Assembly (NCBI GenBank): GCA_018241225.1
Contig: JAFEEG010000002.1
Coordinates: forward strand, 1-64,000
Length of the DNA stretch: 64,000 bases
DNA from: Pseudomonadota bacterium
GTDB lineage: Bacteria; Pseudomonadota; Gammaproteobacteria; Burkholderiales; Burkholderiaceae_C
Direction of reading: 5' to 3'
The notes under the pieces were generated by a model. That model was not told the DNA's origin, searched no databases, and saw only the letters and a list, made by a program, of their open reading frames with translations. The position numbers were made by a program, and so were the translations under genes. Shown here piece after piece: positions 45,179 to 53,658 of this stretch (the stretch's first letter is position 1; every line of letters starts with the position of its first letter).

Positions 45179-46150
45179 CTACGACGGCGCCTTGCGCCTG
45201 CCCGGCCTCTTCTTCGCGGCAACCTCCTTGGCAGGCGCACCCGGCACCAGCGGCAGCCGCTTGCGAAGAAAGGCAATGAGCTCGCTCGCCGCTTCGTTGC
45301 GCGTGGGCCCGGCCGGGTACACCAGCACCACGCGCCGCTCGATGCGCGGCCGCGCCAGCGGCAGCACCACCAGTTGCGGATCGCGCAGCGAGGCGGTGTA
45401 CAGGCGCGGCATCAGACCCAGCGCCAGCCCGCCGCGCACCAGCGCATAGAGCGTTTCGGAATAGCTCACCCGGTAGGGCTCGGCGCCCTGCGCGAACTGG
45501 GCGCGCGCCGGGTTGCCCAGCGCCGGCATGCTGCCGCTTTCGAACAGCACCAGCCGCTCGCTGCCGATGGCCTCCCAGCCCACCTCCTGCTGGCTGGCCA
45601 GCGCGTGGTCGCGCCGCAGCACCAGCATCAGCGGATCGCGGAACAGCTCCACGCTGGCCAGGCCGCCGCCGGGTGCCTCGGTGATGGCAGCCACGGCAAA
45701 GTCCAGCTGGCCGCTGCGCACCTCGGCCAGCAAGGTGGTGGAGGGGGCGTCGCGCCAGGCCAGCTCGAGTTCGCGCCCGCCTTCGCGCAGGAACTCGCCC
45801 ACGGCTTCGGCAACCGCACCGCTGGCCGAAGGAATGACGCCGATGTGCACGAAGGCGCGGCCACGTCGCACCGTGCTTTCGATGTCGCGCAGCGCCATGT
45901 CCACCGTGTTGACCAGGAAGTCGGTGCGCGCCAGCACCTCGGCCCCGACGGGCGTGAGGGCCAGGCTATGGGTGGTGCGCGAAAGCAGTTCGGCGCCCAG
46001 CAGCTTTTCCATCTGCTTGATGGCATTGCTCAGCGCCGGCTGCGTGATCGCCAGGCGCTGCGCCGCCCGGCCGAAGTGCCCTTCTTCCACCAGCACCGAA
46101 AAGCACTGCAGCTGCCGCAACGTCAGGGCACGCAAGGGCTGGGTGGACAT
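45179..46150 (-). CDS. LysR-family transcriptional regulator
   Basis: This 323-residue LysR protein has a helix-turn-helix at LRALTLRQLQCFSVLVEEGHFGRAAQRLAITQPALSNAIKQMEKLLGAELLSR, followed by the effector-binding domain. It ends in a basic tail (AKEVAAKKRPGRRKAPS). It is divergent from the adenosine deaminase-like gene with 89 bp between start codons, which contains TGAAT/ATTCA half-sites, so it probably activates that gene and the linked Bug receptor when the imported compound or its product is present. Confidence 0.92.
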   Translation of the reverse strand: MSTQPLRALTLRQLQCFSVLVEEGHFGRAAQRLAITQPALSNAIKQMEKLLGAELLSRTTHSLALTPVGAEVLARTDFLVNTVDMALRDIESTVRRGRAFVHIGVIPSASGAVAEAVGEFLREGGRELELAWRDAPSTTLLAEVRSGQLDFAVAAITEAPGGGLASVELFRDPLMLVLRRDHALASQQEVGWEAIGSERLVLFESGSMPALGNPARAQFAQGAEPYRVSYSETLYALVRGGLALGLMPRLYTASLRDPQLVVLPLARPRIERRVVLVYPAGPTRNEAASELIAFLRKRLPLVPGAPAKEVAAKKRPGRRKAPS

Positions 46151-46174
46151 GCGATGGGCCGCCTGGTTATCAGT

Positions 46175-46200
46175 TGAATGAATGAAATTATAGAAATTCA
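46175..46200. promoter_or_regulatory. Putative LysR operator (TGAAT/ATTCA)
   Basis: TGAAT occurs at 46175-46179 and 46179-46183; the inverted ATTCA lies at 46196-46200, giving TGAAT-N12-ATTCA across an AT-rich core. It lies in the divergent promoter between lysR and the deaminase gene, where LysR proteins normally bind. Confidence 0.45.
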
Positions 46201-46239
46201 GAACTTCTCTTGAAGGCTGGCGCTGCCTAGACTTTGAGC

Positions 46240-47295
46240 ATGTCCACCACGCCTCTCGACGACTTCCTGCGCGCCATTCCCAAGGTGGAACTGCACTGCC
46301 ACCTGTTCGGCACGGTGCGCCAGGCCACCTTCGAAGCCCTCAACGCCCGGGCCGGCTCGCCCCTGGCCGCCGAGGAGATCCAGGGCTTCTACACCCGCGG
46401 CGAGAAACCGGTGGGCGTGCTGCGGGTGCTGCGCGCCCTGGACGCAGAACTGGTGCGCACCCCCGACGACTTGCACCAGCTGACCTACGAATACCTGCAG
46501 GACGCCGCCAGCCACAACGTGCGGCATGCCGAGTTCTTCTGGAACCCGACCGGCACGGTGCACGAATCGGGCATTGGCTACGCAGCGGCGCAGGATGCGG
46601 TCGTGCAGGCCATTCGCGATGCGCGCAAGGACCTGGGCATCGCAGGGCGCCTGATTGCCGCCATCGACCGCGAAGCCAGCCCCGAGGCCGCGGTGGAAAT
46701 GGTCGATTGGGTGCTGGCCCACAGGGCCGAAGAGGAAGTGATCGGCATCGGCATCGACTACCGCGAGGTGGACCGCCCGCCCGAGATGTTCCTGCAAGCC
46801 TATCGCCGTGCGCGCGAAGGCGGCCTCAAGACCACCGCTCATGCCGGCGAGTTCGGCATGCCCTGGACCAATGTGCGCACCGCGGTGGAGCTGCTGCAGG
46901 TGGACCGCATCGACCACGGCTACACCGTGGTCGACCAGCCCGACTTTGCACGCCAATGCGCCGAGCGCGGCCTGATCTTCACCGTGGTGCCCACCAATTC
47001 CTACTACCTGCGCACCCTGCCGCCCGAGCGCTGGGCGCTGGACCACCCGATCCGAAAGATGCCGGGCCTGGGCCTGCGCATACACCCCAACACGGACGAC
47101 CCGACGCTGCACAAGGTCACGCCCACGCAGGCCTGGGCCATGATGGTGCGCGACTTCGGCTTCGGCATCGACGACCTGCGCGGCTTCATGCTCAATGGCC
47201 TGGACGGCGCCTGGATCGACGAGAGCCAGCGCCGCGACTGGCGCACGCAGTGGAGCGCCGAGTTCGACGCACTGCGCGCACGCTTTTCGCTCTGA
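46240..47295 (+). CDS. Adenosine deaminase-like metal hydrolase
   Basis: This 351-residue deaminase has the HxH metal motif (VELHCHLFGTVRQ, His19 and His21), KTTAHAGEFGMPW (third His and Glu), DRIDHGYTVVD (catalytic His) and IHPNTDDPTLHKVTP (metal Asp pair), all in the order of the adenosine/adenine deaminase family. It hydrolyses an amino group from a purine or another amino-heterocycle. A TTG at 46234 is also in frame, but the ATG at 46240 is preferred. The gene next to it encodes a Bug receptor, so the substrate may be imported; purine specificity is not proven. Confidence 0.9.
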   Translation: MSTTPLDDFLRAIPKVELHCHLFGTVRQATFEALNARAGSPLAAEEIQGFYTRGEKPVGVLRVLRALDAELVRTPDDLHQLTYEYLQDAASHNVRHAEFFWNPTGTVHESGIGYAAAQDAVVQAIRDARKDLGIAGRLIAAIDREASPEAAVEMVDWVLAHRAEEEVIGIGIDYREVDRPPEMFLQAYRRAREGGLKTTAHAGEFGMPWTNVRTAVELLQVDRIDHGYTVVDQPDFARQCAERGLIFTVVPTNSYYLRTLPPERWALDHPIRKMPGLGLRIHPNTDDPTLHKVTPTQAWAMMVRDFGFGIDDLRGFMLNGLDGAWIDESQRRDWRTQWSAEFDALRARFSL

Positions 47296-47332
47296 CTTCG
47301 CTCCTACCCCCTGACACTCCCGAGAACCCACC

Positions 47333-48313
47333 ATGCCCTCCATCAAGAAGCCCATCGCCCTGGCCGCCCTGCTGGCCGCCGCACTGCCCGGCATCGCACT
47401 TGCCCAAGCGACCTGGCCTACCAAGCCGATCACGCTGGTGGTGCCCTACACGGCCGGCGGCAGCGTGGACTTCAACGCCCGCCTCGTGGCCACCAAGCTG
47501 GGCGAGCGGCTCAAGCAGACGGTGGTCATCGAGAACGTGGCCGGCGCAGGCGGCGTCATCGGCGTGAGCAAGGTGGTGAACGCACAACCCGACGGCTACA
47601 CCCTGGTGGCCGGCCCCGACAGCGTGATTGCCATCGGCAAGCTCATCAACCCGGCCGCCTTCAAGTTCGACCCGCTCAAGGACCTGGCCCCGGTGGGCAT
47701 GCTCAACACCGCGCCGATGGTGCTGGTGGCGCGCCCGGGCCTGCCGGTAGAGAGCTACCAGGACCTGGTCAAGCTCGCCAAGGCCTCGCCCGGCAAGTAC
47801 AACTACGCCACCTCCGGCGTGGGCACGGTGCTGCAACTGGCCATGGAACTGCTCAAAGAAAAGAGCGGCATCTACGTCACCCACATTCCCTACCGCGGTG
47901 GCGCGCAGATCGCATCCGACGTGATCGGCAACCAGGTGGACCTGGCCATGCTGGTGAGCACCAGCGCCATCCCGCACATCACCGGCGGCCGGCTCAAGGC
48001 CCTGGGCGTGACCGGCGACAAGCGCCTGGAAGCCCTGCCCAAGGTTCCGACCTTCAGCGAGATGCCGGGCCTGAAGGATTATTCGATGGTGAGCTGGACC
48101 GGCATCTTCGCGCCCGCAGCCACGCCGCCAGCCGTCGTCAAGCGGCTCAACGAGGAACTCAATGCGGTGTTGAAGGACCCCGAGATTCGCGCCAAGCTGC
48201 AGGAGCAAGGCGCGGTGCCGGGCAGCGGCTCGGCGGAGGACCTGGGCAAGTTCGTGCGGACCGAATACGCCCGCAACCAGAAGATCGTTCAGTCGGCCAA
48301 CATCAAGGAATGA
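47333..48313 (+). CDS. Bug-family (TctC-like) solute-binding receptor
   Basis: The third Bug receptor in this window has 326 residues, signal peptide LAALLAAALPGIALAQATWP, and motifs LVVPYTAGGSVDFNARL, VVIENVAGAGGVIGVSKVV, QPDGYTLVAGPD and HIPYRGGAQIASDVIGNQVDLAML. It follows the deaminase-like gene by 37 bp, so substrate capture and deamination appear linked. No TctA/TctB genes lie nearby. A GC-rich hairpin at 48323-48359 follows and lies before the convergent CBS gene. Confidence 0.92.
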   Translation: MPSIKKPIALAALLAAALPGIALAQATWPTKPITLVVPYTAGGSVDFNARLVATKLGERLKQTVVIENVAGAGGVIGVSKVVNAQPDGYTLVAGPDSVIAIGKLINPAAFKFDPLKDLAPVGMLNTAPMVLVARPGLPVESYQDLVKLAKASPGKYNYATSGVGTVLQLAMELLKEKSGIYVTHIPYRGGAQIASDVIGNQVDLAMLVSTSAIPHITGGRLKALGVTGDKRLEALPKVPTFSEMPGLKDYSMVSWTGIFAPAATPPAVVKRLNEELNAVLKDPEIRAKLQEQGAVPGSGSAEDLGKFVRTEYARNQKIVQSANIKE

Positions 48314-48322
48314 CGGGCCGCC

Positions 48323-48359
48323 ACGGCTGCCCCCCACAGGTGCCGGGGGCGGCAGCCGT
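48323..48359. terminator. GC-rich hairpin between convergent genes
   Basis: ACGGCTGCC (48323-48331) pairs with GGCAGCCGT (48351-48359), with inner CCCC/GGGG pairing. It lies between the Bug receptor and the convergent CBS gene and could stop transcription from both sides, although there is no T-run. Confidence 0.5.
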
Positions 48360-48367
48360 TGCCGTGA

Positions 48368-48823
48368 TCAGTTCTTTTCGTCTTCTTCTTCCGCGGGCCA
48401 GTCGCGGATGTAGGCCTTGAGCATCTTGTTCTCGAAATTCTGGCTGTCCACCACGGCCTTGGCCACGTCGTAGAAGCTCACCACGCCCATCAGCATGCGC
48501 TTGTCCATCACGGGCATATAGCGCGCATGGCGGTCGAGCATGATCCGGCGGATCTCGTCGAGATCGGTTTCCAGCGTGCAGGTGACGGGGTGGTCGTCCA
48601 TGGCCTTGCGCACCTGCGTGGTGCCGACCGAGCCGCCGTTGCCCACCACCGCCACGATCACCTCGCGGAAGGTGAGCATGCCAACCAGGTCGCCGTGCTC
48701 CATCACCACCAGCGAGCCGATGTCCTTGTCGGCCATGATGTTGACGGCATCCGCCAGGGGTTCGTCGGGCGTGATGGTGAAGAGCGCGTTGCCCTTCAGG
48801 CGGAGGATGTCGCTGACTTTCAT
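48368..48823 (-). CDS. CBS-domain protein
   Basis: This 151-residue protein is made of two CBS repeats: MKVSDILRLKGNALFTITPDEPLADAVNIMADKDIGSLVVMEHGDLVGMLTFREVI and MDDHPVTCTLETDLDEIRRIMLDRHARYMPVMDKRMLMGVVSFYDVAKAV. Tandem CBS pairs bind adenosyl nucleotides and regulate partner proteins, but the partner is not visible. The start at 48823 has GGGG in AGCACCCC upstream. A perfect 10-bp inverted repeat lies in the upstream region at 48840-48875 and may control this gene. Confidence 0.92.
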   Translation of the reverse strand: MKVSDILRLKGNALFTITPDEPLADAVNIMADKDIGSLVVMEHGDLVGMLTFREVIVAVVGNGGSVGTTQVRKAMDDHPVTCTLETDLDEIRRIMLDRHARYMPVMDKRMLMGVVSFYDVAKAVVDSQNFENKMLKAYIRDWPAEEEDEKN

Positions 48824-48839
48824 GGGGGGTGCTCCTCTC

Positions 48840-48875
48840 TTGTGGGCTAAGTACCGATTCAAATATAGCCCACAA
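48840..48875. promoter_or_regulatory. Perfect inverted repeat upstream of the CBS gene
   Basis: TTGTGGGCTA (48840-48849) and TAGCCCACAA (48866-48875) are exact inverted copies around a 16-bp AT-rich spacer. On the minus strand the right arm carries TATATT, a plausible -10 for the CBS gene. Either an operator or a 5' untranslated-region hairpin is possible. Confidence 0.5.
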
Positions 48876-48982
48876 ATCACACACAATGACCCACCGTTGG
48901 CACGTCCACGACACTGGTGCTGTCTTGCAGACGTAACGGGTCGTTCGCGCTTTCCCCTTTTTGATTCCTCTGAAAGGCTCCC

Positions 48983-50293
48983 ATGCCCGGTTATTCCGAT
49001 CCTGGCTTCGACACGCTCGCGCTGCACGCGGGCGCGGCCCCCGACCCCACCACCGGGGCGCGGGCGGTGCCGATCCACCTGAGCACCTCCTTCGTCTTCG
49101 AATCCAGTGACCATGCGGCCTCGCTGTTCAACCTCGAGCGCGCCGGGCACGTCTACTCGCGCATCAGCAACCCTACCAACGCGGTACTGGAGCAGCGCGT
49201 GTCGGCGCTCGAGGGCGGCATCGGCGCCATCACCACCGCCAGCGGACAGGCGGCGCTGCACCTGTCGGTGGCCACGCTCATGGGCGCGGGCTCGCACATC
49301 GTGGCCAGCACTGCGCTGTACGGCGGCTCGCAGAACCTGCTGCACTACACGATGCGGCGCTTCGGCATCGACACCACCTTCGTCAAGCCCGGCGACCTGG
49401 ACGGCTGGCGCGCGGCCATCCGTCCCAACACCAAGCTGCTGTTCGGCGAGACGGTGGGCAACCCGGGGCTGGACGTGCTGGACATTGCGGCGGTGAGCGA
49501 CATCGCCCACCAGGCGGGCGTGCCGCTGCTGGTGGACTCGACCTTCACCACGCCCTACCTGCTCAAGCCCTTCGACTGGGGTGCCGACCTGGTCTACCAC
49601 TCGGCCACCAAGTTCCTCTCGGGCCACGGTACCGTCATCGGCGGCATCGTGGTGGACAGCGGCAGCTTCGACTGGGAGCGATCGGGCAAGTTTGCCGAGC
49701 TGACGCAGGCCTACGACGGCTTTCACAACATGGTGTTCTCCGACGAAAGCACGGTGGGCGCCTTCCTGCTGCGCGCACGGCGCGAGGGATTGCGCGACTT
49801 CGGCGCGAGCATGAGCCCGCACACGGCCTGGCTGATCCTGCAGGGCGTGGAGACGCTGCCGCTGCGCATGGAGCGGCACATCGACAACACGCAGAAGGTG
49901 GTGGAGTTTCTGGCCACGCATCCTTTCGTGGAGCATGTGGGCCACCCGCTGCTGCCTTCGCACCCCAGCCATGCACTGGCCAACAAGATGCTGCGCCATG
50001 GGGCCAAGGGCGCGGGCTCGGTGTTCAGCTTCAACCTCAAGGGCAACCGCGAACAGGGCAAGAAGTTCATCGAGACGCTGCGGCTGTTCAGCCACCTGGC
50101 CAACGTGGGCGACTGCCGCAGCCTGGTGATCCACCCGGCGTCCACCACGCACTTCCGCATGTCCGACGAAGCGCTGGCCGGCGCCGGCATCACGCAGGGC
50201 ACGATTCGCCTTTCCATCGGGCTGGAAGATCCGGCTGACCTGATCGACGACCTCAAGCGCGCACTGAAGGCGGCAGAAAAGGCGGCAGCATGA
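48983..50293 (+). CDS. O-acetyl/O-succinylhomoserine sulfhydrylase
   Basis: This 436-residue PLP enzyme of the Cys/Met metabolism family forms homocysteine (or cystathionine-type products) from activated homoserine and sulfide. Motifs include TLALHAGAAPDPTTGARAVPIHLSTSFVF, YSRISNPTNAVLEQRVSALEGGIGAITTASGQAA, GSHIVASTALYGGSQNLLHYT, and the PLP-lysine region YHSATKFLSGHGTVIGG. It shows many MetY features, while MetZ cannot be excluded. AAAGG lies before the ATG. It overlaps the downstream alpha/beta hydrolase gene by ATGA. Confidence 0.92.
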   Translation: MPGYSDPGFDTLALHAGAAPDPTTGARAVPIHLSTSFVFESSDHAASLFNLERAGHVYSRISNPTNAVLEQRVSALEGGIGAITTASGQAALHLSVATLMGAGSHIVASTALYGGSQNLLHYTMRRFGIDTTFVKPGDLDGWRAAIRPNTKLLFGETVGNPGLDVLDIAAVSDIAHQAGVPLLVDSTFTTPYLLKPFDWGADLVYHSATKFLSGHGTVIGGIVVDSGSFDWERSGKFAELTQAYDGFHNMVFSDESTVGAFLLRARREGLRDFGASMSPHTAWLILQGVETLPLRMERHIDNTQKVVEFLATHPFVEHVGHPLLPSHPSHALANKMLRHGAKGAGSVFSFNLKGNREQGKKFIETLRLFSHLANVGDCRSLVIHPASTTHFRMSDEALAGAGITQGTIRLSIGLEDPADLIDDLKRALKAAEKAAA

Positions 50294-51099
50294 ACATCAC
50301 CGTCAACGGCCACAGCCTGTATGCCTACACGGGCGGCAAGCCCTTCGACGCGGCAAAGCCGACGGTCGTGTTCATTCACGGCGTGCTCAACGACCACAGC
50401 GTGTGGATTCTGCAAAGCCGCTGGTTCGCACACCACGGCTGGAACGTGCTGGCCATCGACCTGCCGGGCCACTGCAAGAGCGGCGGCAAGCCGCCTGCGA
50501 GCGTGGAAGAAGCAGCGCAGACGGTGATCGCCCTGCTGGATGCGGCGGGCGTCGAGCGCGCAGCGCTGGTGGGCCACAGCTTCGGTTCACTCATTGCGCT
50601 GGAGACGGCGGCGCGCGCGCCGCAGCGGGTGAGTCATCTGTCGATGGTGGGCACGGCCTATCCGATGAAGGTGTCGCCTGCGCTGCTGGATGCGTCGCTG
50701 AACGAGCCGCAAAAGGCCATTGCCATGGTCAACACCTTTTCGCACTCGACGCTGGCACCGCCGCCTTCGTCGCTGGGGCCCGGCACCTGGCTCTATGGTG
50801 GCTCGCGCGCCCTGATGCGCCGCGTGCTGGCCAGCAACACCGAAGCGAACGTGTTCCACATCGGCTTCAACGCCTGCAACAACTATGCAAACGGCGAGGC
50901 GGCCATCGAGGCGGTGAAGTGCCCGGTGCTCTTCCTGCTCGGCAAAGGGGACCAGATGACGCAGGTGTCTGCGGCACAGGCGCTGATCAAGCGGGCCCCC
51001 AACGCCAAGGTGGTAACGGTGCAGGCCGGCCACGCGCTGATGAGCGAGGCGCCCGACGATGTGCTGTTTGCGCTGGCTGGCTTCTTGGGGGCTCGCTAG
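50290..51099 (+). CDS. Alpha/beta-fold hydrolase
   Basis: The protein has 269 residues and no signal peptide. It has PTVVFIHGVLNDHSVWILQSRWFAHHGWNVLAIDLPGHCKSGGKPP and the nucleophile elbow ALVGHSFGSLIALE with Ser; the Asp lies in LLGKGDQMTQVSAAQ and the His in VQAGHALMSEAPDDVL. It resembles small esterase or lipase-like hydrolases. The ATGA overlap with metY implies coupled translation, but no obvious link to methionine synthesis is known. It converges with ligD 11 bp downstream. Confidence 0.88.
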   Translation: MNITVNGHSLYAYTGGKPFDAAKPTVVFIHGVLNDHSVWILQSRWFAHHGWNVLAIDLPGHCKSGGKPPASVEEAAQTVIALLDAAGVERAALVGHSFGSLIALETAARAPQRVSHLSMVGTAYPMKVSPALLDASLNEPQKAIAMVNTFSHSTLAPPPSSLGPGTWLYGGSRALMRRVLASNTEANVFHIGFNACNNYANGEAAIEAVKCPVLFLLGKGDQMTQVSAAQALIKRAPNAKVVTVQAGHALMSEAPDDVLFALAGFLGAR

Positions 51100-51110
51100 C
51101 CGCCCCCGAC

Positions 51111-53627
51111 CTACCCACCCATCTTGCGCATCGCCCCACCCAGCGCCGCACGGGCCCGCTCCATCTCCACCCAGGGGCCGTTGCCCACCGGTATGCGCTC
51201 GTGCACATCCGCCAGTGTCCAGTGCGCGCCACTGTGCAGCTTGGGCAACTCGTCCCACTCCACCGGCACCGACACGCCCATGCCCGGCCGCGCACGCACC
51301 GACCATGCGGCCGCCGTCGTGGCGCCAAAGCCATTGCGCAGGTAGTCGACAAAGATCTTTCCCACGCGATTCTTCGGCCCGCTCTTGGCCACGAAGCGCG
51401 TCGGAATCGTCTGCGCCAGATGCTCCACCACCGCGCGCGAAAAGTCCTTCACCTCGTCCCAGCCGTAGTGCCGCTTGATCGGCACGATCACGTGCAGCCC
51501 CTTGCCCCCGCTGGTCTTCAGGAAGGCCGGCAACCCAAGCTCGTCGAGCAAGACCCGCAGCAGCATCGCCGCCTCCTGCACGCGCGACCAGGCCACGCCT
51601 TCGCCCGGGTCCAGGTCGAAGCAGATGCGGTCAGGCTTGGCGATCGCGCTCGACGTTGCATTCCACGTGTGCAGCTCCACCGTGTTCATCTGCGCGGCCG
51701 ACACCAGCGCGGTGTCGGTGTCGATTTGCAGCAGCGGCTCGTGGTCGCGATCGAGTTCCGGGTCCAGCAGCGTCATCCCGGGTATCTCGCGCTTTTGCGC
51801 ATGCTTCTGGAAGAACAGCTCGCCGCTCACGCCTTCGGGCGCACGCACCAGTGACACGGGCCGGCCCTTCAAGTGCGGCAGCATGAGCGGCGCAATGCGC
51901 TGGTAGTAGGCCACCAGCTCGCCCTTGGTGATGCCGCTGGCCTTGTCGATGACGCGATCGGCATGCGTCACGCGCACACGTGGCGGCGCTGCTTCAGCTT
52001 GTTGCTCATCACCGTCTGGCGAGCGGTTGCGGCTCTTCTTTCCAGACGGCGCCTGCCTGGCCTCTTCGCGCGCGATCTGCCGCGCCGGCTTGTCGATGCG
52101 CAGCCCCTGGAACACCGAGTGGCGTATGCGGCCTTCACGCGTCCACTCGCCGAACGACACCTCGGCCACCAGGCTCGGCTTGAGCCACTGCGCCACCTTC
52201 ACGGTCGGCGGCACCGGGCCGGCAAACGGGGACGCCTTGGCAGCCACCGCATCCATCTTTTCCTTCAGGTTGCCCAGCAGCGCCTCGTCAAAGCCCGTGC
52301 CCACGTTGCCACAGTACTGCAGCTTGCCCGCGTCATCGTGCACCCCCAGCAGCAACGAGCCGAAGCCGGTGCGCGAGCCGCCGGGCGCGGTGTAGCCGCC
52401 AATGACGAACTCCTGGCGCTGTCCGCTCTTGAGCTTGACCCAGTAGGGCGAGCGCCGCGACATATAGGCCGAGTCGCGCTTCTTGCCGACGATGCCCTCG
52501 AAGCCCAGGCGCGTGGCGGCCGCCAGCAGGTCGCGTGCAGGCGCGTCGAAGGTCTCGCTCACGCGCAGTTGGTGTGGCGTCTTCTCGTCGACCAGGCTGC
52601 GCAGCAGCACCGTGCGCTCCTCGAATGGTGTCTCGCGCAGGTCGTGCCCGTCGAAGTACGGCAGGTCGAACATCCAGTACACGATCTTCGACGTCGAACT
52701 GCGCTCGAACGCGTTCTGCAGCGCCTGGAAATCGGGCGCCCCCTTCTCGCCTTCGACCACGATCTCGCCATCGATCCAGGCCGAGCGCAGCTTCAGGGCA
52801 CGCAGCGCCTTCACCAGCTCGGGCAGCTTGTCGCTCCAGTCGTGGCCGTTGCGGGTGAAGCAACGCACGTCCTTGCCGTCGATGCGGGCCAGCAGGCGAT
52901 AGCCGTCGTACTTCAGTTCGTACAGCCAGTCGGCGGGTGGCTGCGGCGGTGCATTGGCCAGGGTGGCGAGTTGCGGCGCAAGTGCGGCGGGCAGCTCGGC
53001 CTTGGGCGGCATCCTCGCTGGCGTCCTTGCGGCGGCAGGTTTCTTGTCCACTTTCTCGGGCAAACCGGCCACGCTGTCGGGCATGGCCTCGAGCACGTCG
53101 TATTCCGCCTCGGGCCGCACATGCGAATCGCGCTCCTTGATCAGCAGCCACGGCTGCTGCTTTTCGCCGCCCCGGCCCTTGATGCGCACCAGCACCCAGC
53201 GCCCCTGCAGCTTGTGGCCGTAGAGGTTGAACTTCAGGTCTCCCTTGGCCAGCCCCTCGTGCGGATCGCCCACCGGCTCCCACTCGCCACGGTCCCACAG
53301 GATGACGCGGCCGGCCCCGTAGTTTCCGGCCGGAATGGTGCCTTCGAAGCCGCCGTAGGACAGCGGGTGGTCTTCCACCTCCACCGCCATGCGCTTGACC
53401 AAAGGGTCCAGGCTCGGGCCCTTGGGCACGGCCCAGCTCTTGAGCGTGCCGTCCAGCTCCAGGCGGAAGTCGTAGTGCAGCCGCGTGGCATGGTGCTTCT
53501 GGATGACGAAAGACAGGCGCGTGGCCGAGGAAGACGCATTGGCGCGCCCGCCGGTGGAGGGCTCGGGCGTGCGCGAGAAATCGCGCTTGCGGTGATAGGG
53601 GGCCAGTGCGTCGCGGGTCTTGTCCAT
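51111..53627 (-). CDS. ligD: Multifunctional ATP-dependent DNA ligase D
   Basis: The protein has 838 residues in the order phosphoesterase, ligase, polymerase. The phosphoesterase part has HHATRLHYDFRLE (His45, His51, Asp53) and VKRMAVEVEDHPLSYGGFEGTIP. The adenylation motif is KYDGYR with Lys239. The polymerase part has FDLDPGEGVAW, SGGKGLHVIVP and KIFVDYLRN, an archaeo-eukaryotic primase-like active site. It processes and joins double-strand ends recruited by Ku. The start at 53627 is chosen over a longer frame. It is transcribed behind ku with a gap of 31 bp. Confidence 0.96.
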   Translation of the reverse strand: MDKTRDALAPYHRKRDFSRTPEPSTGGRANASSSATRLSFVIQKHHATRLHYDFRLELDGTLKSWAVPKGPSLDPLVKRMAVEVEDHPLSYGGFEGTIPAGNYGAGRVILWDRGEWEPVGDPHEGLAKGDLKFNLYGHKLQGRWVLVRIKGRGGEKQQPWLLIKERDSHVRPEAEYDVLEAMPDSVAGLPEKVDKKPAAARTPARMPPKAELPAALAPQLATLANAPPQPPADWLYELKYDGYRLLARIDGKDVRCFTRNGHDWSDKLPELVKALRALKLRSAWIDGEIVVEGEKGAPDFQALQNAFERSSTSKIVYWMFDLPYFDGHDLRETPFEERTVLLRSLVDEKTPHQLRVSETFDAPARDLLAAATRLGFEGIVGKKRDSAYMSRRSPYWVKLKSGQRQEFVIGGYTAPGGSRTGFGSLLLGVHDDAGKLQYCGNVGTGFDEALLGNLKEKMDAVAAKASPFAGPVPPTVKVAQWLKPSLVAEVSFGEWTREGRIRHSVFQGLRIDKPARQIAREEARQAPSGKKSRNRSPDGDEQQAEAAPPRVRVTHADRVIDKASGITKGELVAYYQRIAPLMLPHLKGRPVSLVRAPEGVSGELFFQKHAQKREIPGMTLLDPELDRDHEPLLQIDTDTALVSAAQMNTVELHTWNATSSAIAKPDRICFDLDPGEGVAWSRVQEAAMLLRVLLDELGLPAFLKTSGGKGLHVIVPIKRHYGWDEVKDFSRAVVEHLAQTIPTRFVAKSGPKNRVGKIFVDYLRNGFGATTAAAWSVRARPGMGVSVPVEWDELPKLHSGAHWTLADVHERIPVGNGPWVEMERARAALGGAMRKMGG

Positions 53628-53658
53628 GCGGGGCGGTGCTCCTGTCCGGTTCGGCGAT

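Noticed and set aside
48876..48982. Riboswitch upstream of the homoserine sulfhydrylase gene
   Set aside because: No pattern of a SAM or SAH riboswitch was seen in the 107 bp examined; only an inverted repeat nearer the CBS gene stands out.
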